From positions 1 to 7,792 of the forward strand of contig CALGGJ010000034.1 in the NCBI GenBank assembly GCA_937915745.1: DNA of 7,792 nucleotides, given 5' to 3'. This DNA comes from an uncultured Prevotellaceae bacterium. Its GTDB lineage: Bacteria > Bacteroidota > Bacteroidia > Bacteroidales > Bacteroidaceae. Every line of letters starts with the position of its first letter. Position 1 is the first letter of the stretch. Made by a program: the position numbers and the translations under genes. A model generated the notes under the pieces. That model did no database searches. It was not told the DNA's origin and was given only the letters and a program-made list of their open reading frames with translations. This document shows, one piece after another, positions 1 to 4,178 of this stretch.

Positions 1-1
1 G

Positions 2-184
2 CGGGCGCAGAACTATGTAATAGGCAGTGCCATTGATACGGATTACGATACGGGACCGAATTCAGTTGCAGTTGGAAGCAACGTAACCCTGGAAGTCGGC
101 AGCTCGCTAACTATAACGGATAGCTTCACATGTCCTGTAGGAGCAACGATGACAATTAAGCCGTTAGAAATAACAACCTATTAA
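2..184 (+). CDS. C-terminal end of a beta-rich, probably surface or secreted protein (5' end outside window)
   Basis: An open frame enters from the left edge and ends at TAA 182-184, giving the last 60 residues of a protein whose start lies outside the window. The segment is rich in V, T, S and G and carries a pattern such as VAVGSNVTLEVGSSLTI followed by a Pro-Val-Gly-Ala turn. This resembles the short repeating-strand ends (AGxxVTLxxGxxI...GFxxxxGA) found at the C-terminus of many Bacteroidetes extracellular proteins. No catalytic motif is visible, and the tail lacks the GKKVIVK ending of the next two proteins. The following gene starts 11 bp after the stop with no promoter between, so the two are probably co-transcribed. 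The family match is from pattern memory; the function is unknown. Confidence 0.7.
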   Translation, partial: RAQNYVIGSAIDTDYDTGPNSVAVGSNVTLEVGSSLTITDSFTCPVGATMTIKPLEITTY

Positions 185-195
185 TTTTAAAGACT

Positions 196-1215
196 ATGAA
201 ACAATTTGCATTGATAATCATTTTTTCTTTTTTGATGTGTCCAAATGAATTAAGAGCTCAGGATTACTATGATATAATGGATGGTAATTCCGAATGGGTG
301 TACTTTCTTCAAGCACATACGAATCGGCCTGGATTGAGAAGAATGGCAAGTATAGATGTTTATTGTGAAGAAGATTGCTTCGCGAGAATATATTTTGATG
401 GTACTGATGATACCTACACTAATCTACATCTACTGATGTGCGAAGTGTTGGATTTGAAGGGAAACAAAGTAGAAGTTTCCAAGTTGTTGGCTAAGCAAAA
501 TCCATTTGTGCTTTCCAGATGCAGAGAGGATGCAGACAAAATATATGGCAACATGTATGTGGGCGAGACGAGATTTACAAACCATACAAAAACACAATAC
601 GAGGATTCTGATTTTTGGACCAATATGTTGCTCATTGACTTTGGATTAGATGTAGGTGATACTTTATATGTTGGCGACTTCAATAAAAAGCATAAAGCAT
701 GGAAGGCTCTTGTTGCTGACAAAAAGACAATTGTACTTAATGATGGCAGCCAACGAAAGCAGACAACATATAGTCTTGCGCTGAATACCTCTGATAAAAA
801 CACACCAACAGAGAATGACGAATTCCTCTTGATAGATGGTATAGGCTTCATAAATTCTGTGGATGCCCCATTCGGCATATATTATAATCACAGCGGATCA
901 ACAGAACTTTTTCATTGGTGGAACCTCAACTGCTTCATTCAAAATGGCAGGGTGGTATATATAGCGCCGCGCGAAGGGTTGGAAAAGGATGATGAGTATG
1001 AAGGCTCGACCCGTTTCCGCGATATGCCGTTCTATCCCGGCATTACTCCTGAGAGCGTGGCCGACGGTACATATACACTACCTTCAACGGTTGATACATT
1101 AGCGGATACACAATCATCGACGGATGAATCGATATATAACTTGCAGGGACAAAAAACAAACGCTCTGCAGCGTGGAATCAATATCGTTGGAGGTAAAAAA
1201 GTGATAGTGAAATAG
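196..1215 (+). CDS. Secreted protein of unknown function with T9SS-type C-terminal tail
   Basis: The product is 339 residues. It opens with a signal peptide (Met-Lys-Gln, then a hydrophobic stretch to about residue 17, with likely cleavage near LRAQ at 19-22). The ATG is 11 bp after the previous stop, behind a short purine stretch (AAAGA). The central region has no catalytic motif that I recognise. Around residues 211-255 it shows a pattern seen in many secreted Bacteroidetes proteins: an (I/E)GIG motif, a Pro-Phe-Gly turn, then a Cys-containing strand and NGRVVY. The last 26 residues (YNLQGQ... to GKKVIVK) match the end of the T9SS type A sorting domain in style, implying export across the outer membrane. 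The first roughly 250 codons are AT-rich, and the rest (from about base 960) is visibly more GC-rich, suggesting the tail was acquired or shuffled separately. The function is not recognised. Confidence 0.85.
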   Translation: MKQFALIIIFSFLMCPNELRAQDYYDIMDGNSEWVYFLQAHTNRPGLRRMASIDVYCEEDCFARIYFDGTDDTYTNLHLLMCEVLDLKGNKVEVSKLLAKQNPFVLSRCREDADKIYGNMYVGETRFTNHTKTQYEDSDFWTNMLLIDFGLDVGDTLYVGDFNKKHKAWKALVADKKTIVLNDGSQRKQTTYSLALNTSDKNTPTENDEFLLIDGIGFINSVDAPFGIYYNHSGSTELFHWWNLNCFIQNGRVVYIAPREGLEKDDEYEGSTRFRDMPFYPGITPESVADGTYTLPSTVDTLADTQSSTDESIYNLQGQKTNALQRGINIVGGKKVIVK

Positions 1216-1216
1216 C

Positions 1217-1331
1217 ACTTTCACCCCCTGTGTATTAATGCTGGCAATTACAAGAGAGTGATTAAGCGACTGGAATACAGTGAGTAACAGTCAAATTTCG
1301 TCAAATTATAGTGGTACAACTTTCACCCCCT
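1217..1331. repeat. 13-bp exact direct repeat ACTTTCACCCCCT, two copies 102 bp apart
   Basis: The copies lie at 1217-1229, two bases after the stop codon of the preceding gene, and at 1319-1331, six bases before the -33 box of the first promoter. Between them is a 10-bp-spaced pair of GTCAAATT (1290-1297 and 1300-1307). There is also a short open tail reading INAGNYKRVIKRLEYSE then TAA at 1279-1281. The interval may be one unit of an interspersed intergenic repeat or the residue of a deleted gene end. No transposase or flanking target duplication is visible. Confidence 0.55.
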
Positions 1332-1336
1332 AAACA

Positions 1337-1368
1337 TTTGGAGGGTATGAAAAAAGGCTGTAAATTTG
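1337..1368 (+). promoter_or_regulatory. Bacteroidetes-type promoter (upstream of the two)
   Basis: TTTG at 1337-1340, a 20-nt spacer, then TAAATTTG at 1361-1368. This fits the -33 TTTG / -7 TAnnTTTG consensus of the Bacteroidetes primary sigma factor. The start of transcription would be about 1373-1376. The -7 box is framed exactly by GGCTG (1356-1360) and CAGCC (1369-1373), forming a near-perfect 18-bp palindrome that could be an operator. Transcription from here would read about 270 nt of leader before the gene at 1645, or make a separate small RNA. Confidence 0.6.
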
Positions 1369-1595
1369 CAGCCGGAAGCCAGCAAAGTTACGTGTTATTG
1401 CGTTTCTTGGGCAGCCGAAAACCGATTATCATTGCGACGCCAAGTGGCTATTCCGATTACAAACGGTAATGTCGAAGGCTGGTAGAAGGACTCTCCACCG
1501 ACAGAAAAGTAGCTGCCTGTTGGTGCCTCTATCGGAGAATAATCCGATATGTGAACGACAATTTTATGTAAAAATGTATTCATTAACAAAACAAA
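1369..1595 (+). other. Leader or small-RNA candidate region between two promoters
   Basis: These 227 bases follow the first promoter and precede the second. No convincing coding region is seen. An open minus-strand frame crosses it, but it has no start context and runs through the second promoter. The only clear structure is a 7-bp stem, TATCGGA (1530-1536) with TCCGATA (1543-1549), loop GAATAA. It has no T tract right after it, so it is not an obvious terminator. The region may be a long 5' leader of the downstream gene or a small RNA. Nothing else in it is recognised. Confidence 0.3.
1530..1549 (+). other. Small hairpin (7-bp stem, 6-nt loop)
   Basis: TATCGGA pairs perfectly with TCCGATA across the loop GAATAA. 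It lies 47 bases upstream of the second promoter's -33 box. It could be an RNA hairpin in the upstream transcript or a dyad for a DNA-binding protein. Confidence 0.4.
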
Positions 1596-1627
1596 CTTGG
1601 TGGCATACTTAAATAGTTGTATATTTG
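1596..1627 (+). promoter_or_regulatory. Bacteroidetes-type promoter of the DUF4859-like gene
   Basis: CTTG at 1596-1599, a 20-nt spacer, then TATATTTG at 1620-1627. The expected transcription start is about 1632-1634, only about 12 nt before the ATG at 1645, so the leader is very short. The promoter also decides the start codon: an in-frame TTG at 1597 would lie inside the -33 box and cannot be the start on this transcript. Confidence 0.75.
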
Positions 1628-1644
1628 CCATCGTAAAAAACTTA

Positions 1645-3450
1645 ATGTCTATGAAACGAAAGGTTTACTTTCTCATCCTGACGGCAGTTGCCATTGGTGT
1701 GAATGCGCAGGTTAATAAGGACAAGACGCAGCGTCCTCAGACATCTGTGCAAGGAGGCATCACGACTATTCCCTTAATTATCCGTGGTGGCTCCCATCCA
1801 GGTTCTCAGGCTCCTGAGGGTGAGGCCCGTTTTGTACGCAACGTGGTCATGGAACCCGAAAATCCTCATTTCATTCAGATTCCTTTCGACTTGTCAACAC
1901 TATCTACAGCGTTGAATGCCGACAAGGATGAGCTCTACAACACCCTCAATTCATGGTTGTTTACCCTGCCGGAAGTGGAACTGCCGTATGACGACGAGAT
2001 GATTTATTGTCTCACCGACAATGGCTCGGCAGTATATTCCGGTGGATCTCGCGGCTGCTACTGGCTCGACAGCGAAGGCCGTGTGGTTGATGCTCCGAAG
2101 GAAGAGTGGGTATATGACGATGTTGATACCTTGGTCAGCGAACGCACTGCCCATTTAGTCTCAGAGTATCCTGAAGGTGTGTTAAGCTATGTGTTCGCAT
2201 TTGATTCGTTGCGCACTGGTCTTATCCTCCGCGTCTCATCTGAGCTAGGAAGCCTGAAAGAGGGTGACGTGTGTCGTGCCGAATTTGCCTTACGCTATAA
2301 CGACAAGGCTGTGACATTCGATGTCACCGTCAATGCCTTGTCCGACAGCCGTGGTGAGAGCATCTCGCTTTCCACCCTCGAGAAGGTGGGCGAGCAGACC
2401 CTCAGCGAGCAGTTCGGACTGATTGAGGGTCCGTACTACAAATACATCACGCTCGATGCCGATGCAGTGTGCAGGCAGTTCGACGGTGACGTGACGCTGG
2501 GTGGCCTCAACCTGTATGTCATGACCGACTATGCCAAATCACTGATAACCGACTACTTCTCCTATCACGATATGTGGGTGAAACTCGACCTTGAGGGTCT
2601 TGAGACCGTTGACACCAAACTTGGGCAATACTACAGCCTTGAATACAACCTCAATCCCGGCAGCGTGGATATATACTACACACCCCATGCCTTCTCGGGC
2701 GGTGAGCGTGCAAGCGGCTCGGTGTTCCTTGTGTCGGGCAACCAGTATTATGAGCTTGTGCTTGACTTTACGTTTGGTGAAGTAAACGACAGCCGCACCG
2801 ATTTCGAGGTGATTGATACCGAGACCTTAGACGTGAAACTGATGCCGACCGGCACGTTCTATACCCACATGACATCGGGCGACAGCCTCTCCTATTCGTT
2901 AGTATCGACCCGGCTTGACATGTTGCGCATTGCGCAGGCGCTTGGTACGGAAACCCCGGTCCTCTTTGCCGAGCAGTATGACGAAGAGACAGGCAACGTT
3001 GTGTTTACCCGTAACTATACGGCTGGACCAGGCCAGGGCTTCTGGTTCTCCGAGGCGGGTGACGGTTGCCTTGCGAGCCGCATGAGCGACGAATGCCCTG
3101 TGGGCGTGTATTACAGTGGAGGCGAACTGCGTTGGTATGAGATGCCTGAGCAACCAAAGGTGGGCGATGTTCACAACCTGCGACTTTATCTCGTGAACAT
3201 GACGAAAGGCACGGCCGTGCGTCTCGACGTAAATGTGGAATATGTGGAGACAATTTCCGATGTTGTGTCACACGTTGTGCGCCGCCTGCCGGTAGGAATG
3301 ACCGTAGTGAATGATGCAACTGTAATCAGGAGCCTCACTCCAACCCTCTTCGAAGGTGGGGGAGCTGTTTACAACCTCAACGGCCAGCGTCTCAAAGCTC
3401 CACAGCGTGGGTTGAATATTGTTGACGGAAAGAAAGTCATTGTTAAATAA
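1645..3450 (+). CDS. Secreted DUF4859-like multi-module protein with T9SS-type C-terminal tail
   Basis: The product is 601 residues from ATG 1645; ATG 1651 is a possible alternative. The start is chosen because a signal peptide follows (MSMKRK, hydrophobic core, cleavage near GVNAQ at about 18-22) and a promoter sits just upstream. Three modules are visible. Module 1, about 72-232, has a strand-helix segment (IQIPFDLSTL at about 75), then RGCYWLDSEGRVVDAP at about 135, then a closing strand. Module 2 is about 255-395 (YYKYITLDADAV near 264). Module 3, about 403-535, contains GQGFWFSEAGDGC near 464. This order resembles DUF4859, a Bacteroidetes extracellular domain often linked to carbohydrate-related proteins. 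The end (YNLNGQRLKAPQRGLNIV then DGKKVIVK) is a T9SS-style tail, so the protein is likely secreted or surface-attached. A strong terminator follows the stop. Domain naming is from memory; the ligand is unknown. Confidence 0.85.
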   Translation: MSMKRKVYFLILTAVAIGVNAQVNKDKTQRPQTSVQGGITTIPLIIRGGSHPGSQAPEGEARFVRNVVMEPENPHFIQIPFDLSTLSTALNADKDELYNTLNSWLFTLPEVELPYDDEMIYCLTDNGSAVYSGGSRGCYWLDSEGRVVDAPKEEWVYDDVDTLVSERTAHLVSEYPEGVLSYVFAFDSLRTGLILRVSSELGSLKEGDVCRAEFALRYNDKAVTFDVTVNALSDSRGESISLSTLEKVGEQTLSEQFGLIEGPYYKYITLDADAVCRQFDGDVTLGGLNLYVMTDYAKSLITDYFSYHDMWVKLDLEGLETVDTKLGQYYSLEYNLNPGSVDIYYTPHAFSGGERASGSVFLVSGNQYYELVLDFTFGEVNDSRTDFEVIDTETLDVKLMPTGTFYTHMTSGDSLSYSLVSTRLDMLRIAQALGTETPVLFAEQYDEETGNVVFTRNYTAGPGQGFWFSEAGDGCLASRMSDECPVGVYYSGGELRWYEMPEQPKVGDVHNLRLYLVNMTKGTAVRLDVNVEYVETISDVVSHVVRRLPVGMTVVNDATVIRSLTPTLFEGGGAVYNLNGQRLKAPQRGLNIVDGKKVIVK

Positions 3451-3495
3451 TTCCTTGTTGATGCATGATTCAACACTTTGATTGATTCATGGCGC

Positions 3496-3531
3496 GCCGT
3501 GCAGATGTAGTGGTCTGCACGGCCTTTTTTT
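3496..3531 (+). terminator. Strong intrinsic terminator of the DUF4859-like gene
   Basis: GCCGTGCAGA (3496-3505) pairs perfectly with TCTGCACGGC (3514-3523) around an 8-nt loop, then one C and seven T (3525-3531). It lies 45 bases after the stop at 3450 and ends that transcription unit, separating it from the downstream operon. A second small hairpin, GCGCA-CTCC-TGCGC, follows at 3538-3551. Confidence 0.92.
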
Positions 3532-3706
3532 GTGATTGCGCACTCCTGCGCTCCGCTCCGTCGGTATGACTCCAATGAAAAGTCGTGCTATACAGAAAAT
3601 CCATGCTATCTTGCAAGTGACTCATAAATAGAATCATCAAAACGCTGATAACCTATTTGGGTTTAATACATTTATGTGTGTGTTTCCAAAAAAAATACAC
3701 AGAACT
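3532..3706. other. Intergenic spacer upstream of the leader promoter
   Basis: Part of the 728-base gene-free gap 3451-4178. It begins with the small 5-bp hairpin at 3538-3551 and a GC-rich stretch (to about 3566), then becomes AT-rich towards the promoter at 3707. No coding region, RNA gene or repeat is supported here. Confidence 0.6.
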
Positions 3707-3738
3707 ATTGTCAAGTACAAAATATTTCGTACCTTTGC
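3707..3738 (+). promoter_or_regulatory. Bacteroidetes-type promoter of the structured leader and lipoprotein operon
   Basis: ATTG at 3707-3710, a 20-nt spacer, then TACCTTTG at 3731-3738, followed by CA. This is a textbook -33/-7 pair for the phylum. Transcription should begin near 3743. No comparable TAnnTTTG box occurs between here and the ATG at 4179, so the lipoprotein gene probably depends on this promoter and on a leader of about 435 nt. Confidence 0.75.
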
Positions 3739-3921
3739 ATCCGACAAGGCCGGTCCATACACAGGACGGGGCGGGTCGAAAATACATATTGGAAAGAGAC
3801 TAAATGGATACAAAACCCATGAAGGTCTCGGAAAGGCGTTTACGAACGTTATTCTCTGTACTATCAAACTTCGCAACCTTGATTCTTCCTACAGAGATAA
3901 TGCAACGGAACGTCTGCGTGG

Positions 3922-3935
3922 GTGATATATATCAC
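3922..3935 (+). repeat. Perfect 14-bp palindrome GTGATATATATCAC
   Basis: A perfect inverted repeat within the leader. As RNA it would fold into a 5-bp stem with a 4-nt loop, forming one arm of a three-way junction closed by 3912-3916/3984-3988. As DNA it could be a protein-binding dyad. Confidence 0.7.
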
Positions 3936-3937
3936 TT

Positions 3938-3983
3938 TGCGCTGTCATGTCCTTATTATACAATTAATAAGGTGTGACACGCA
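3938..3983 (+). other. Long bulged hairpin in the leader RNA
   Basis: The arms pair as follows. TGCG (3938-3941) pairs with CGCA (3980-3983), with C3942 bulged. TGTCATG (3943-3949) pairs with TGTGACA (3973-3979), including two G-U pairs. T3950 is bulged. CCTTATTA (3951-3958) pairs with TAATAAGG (3965-3972). The loop is TACAAT. Nineteen pairs in 46 bases is unlikely by chance and supports an RNA element. Confidence 0.65.
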
Positions 3984-4004
3984 CAGACACGTATATTATC
4001 ACTT

Positions 4005-4104
4005 GGCGTGGGCTGGCTGCGTTGCTTATCCTTACTTGGGGGCAATGCGAAGGCCTGAATACAAGGGTAAGCGAGTGTAGGAACTCCCATGCCTTTTCTT
4101 TTTT
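4005..4104 (+). terminator. Candidate intrinsic terminator/attenuator closing the leader RNA
   Basis: GGCGTGGG (4005-4012) pairs with CCCATGCC (4086-4093, one G-U pair), immediately followed by TTTTCTTTTTT (4094-4104). Inside it, TTGCTTATCCTT (4022-4033) pairs with AAGGGTAAGCGA (4063-4074) over 12 bp with two G-U pairs. A 9 x 11 nt internal bubble separates the two stems. If it terminates, the lipoprotein gene 75 bp downstream needs read-through or antitermination. CTCCC (4084-4088) could instead pair with GGGAG (4140-4144) and disrupt the closing stem, a possible switch. The large enclosed loop makes terminator efficiency uncertain. Confidence 0.5.
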
Positions 4105-4163
4105 CCGCAAATCCTAATCATATTACTAACGCCGAATTCGGGAGCAGGAGGCACGAGAAATGA
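4089..4163 (+). CDS. Possible 24-residue leader peptide (speculative)
   Basis: ATG 4089 has AGGA at 4079-4082 six bases upstream and opens a frame of 24 codons ending at TGA 4161-4163. The stop overlaps the next ATG (4160) as ATGA. The frame begins within the closing stem of the candidate terminator and runs across the T tract, so ribosome loading would affect that structure. The peptide starts MPFLFS and is not recognised. No codon-use or conservation evidence is available, and it could be chance. Confidence 0.2.
   Translation: MPFLFSANPNHITNAEFGSRRHEK
4146..4151 (+). promoter_or_regulatory. Perfect Shine-Dalgarno AGGAGG placed for a 4-codon upstream frame
   Basis: AGGAGG lies 8 nt before ATG 4160 but 27 nt before the main ATG 4179, so it is optimally spaced for the tiny frame rather than for the lipoprotein. 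Strong Shine-Dalgarno boxes are uncommon in Bacteroidetes, which makes the placement notable. Confidence 0.5.
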
Positions 4164-4174
4164 ATCCAGCGTAG
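4160..4174 (+). CDS. Possible 4-codon upstream frame (Met-Asn-Pro-Ala-stop)
   Basis: ATG-AAT-CCA-GCG-TAG, led by AGGAGG at ideal spacing, ends 4 nt before the lipoprotein ATG at 4179. The arrangement would allow ribosomes to terminate and re-initiate on the main gene. The stop codon lies next to the alanine codon, after a proline codon. It may instead be incidental. Confidence 0.28.
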   Translation: MNPA

Positions 4175-4178
4175 AATT

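Larger units (their letters stand above)
3743..4104 (+). ncRNA. Candidate structured leader RNA or small RNA with multi-hairpin fold
   Basis: About 360 nt starting just after the promoter and ending at a T tract. Hairpins found by eye, in order: CGAC 3743-3746 with GTCG 3776-3779, enclosing GTCC/GGAC (3754-3757, 3765-3768); GAGAC 3796-3800 with GTCTC 3825-3829, enclosing ATGG/CCAT (3804-3807, 3817-3820); CGTT-TACG-AACG 3837-3848; TCTCTGTA 3853-3860 with TACAGAGA 3890-3897, enclosing ATCAA/TTGAT (3863-3867, 3879-3883); GTCTG 3912-3916 with CAGAC 3984-3988, enclosing the palindrome 3922-3935 and a long hairpin 3938-3983; and a terminal rod 4005-4093. Nearly the whole length pairs. It does not read as tmRNA (no alanine-tRNA-like CCA end) or RNase P RNA (no GAGGAAAGTCC core). 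It could be a cis-acting leader of the lipoprotein operon or a free small RNA. I cannot name a family. Confidence 0.55.

Noticed and set aside
1395..1631. A 78-codon minus-strand open frame
   Set aside because: It begins inside the promoter of the DUF4859-like gene, has no ribosome site or promoter of its own, and matches no family that I know.
3674..3925. An 83-codon open frame on the + strand
   Set aside because: It runs through the -33/-7 promoter at 3707-3738 and through strongly paired RNA stems. Its composition looks like translated promoter and RNA sequence rather than a protein.
3743..4104. tmRNA or RNase P RNA as the identity of the structured RNA
   Set aside because: There is no tRNA-like CCA end or tag frame for tmRNA, and no conserved GAGGAAAGTCC core for RNase P.
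4134..4157. GAATTC...GGCACGAG, which resembles a cDNA cloning adapter
   Set aside because: It matches only in part, with about ten extra bases in between, and it sits in otherwise continuous natural-looking sequence, so coincidence is more likely than contamination.
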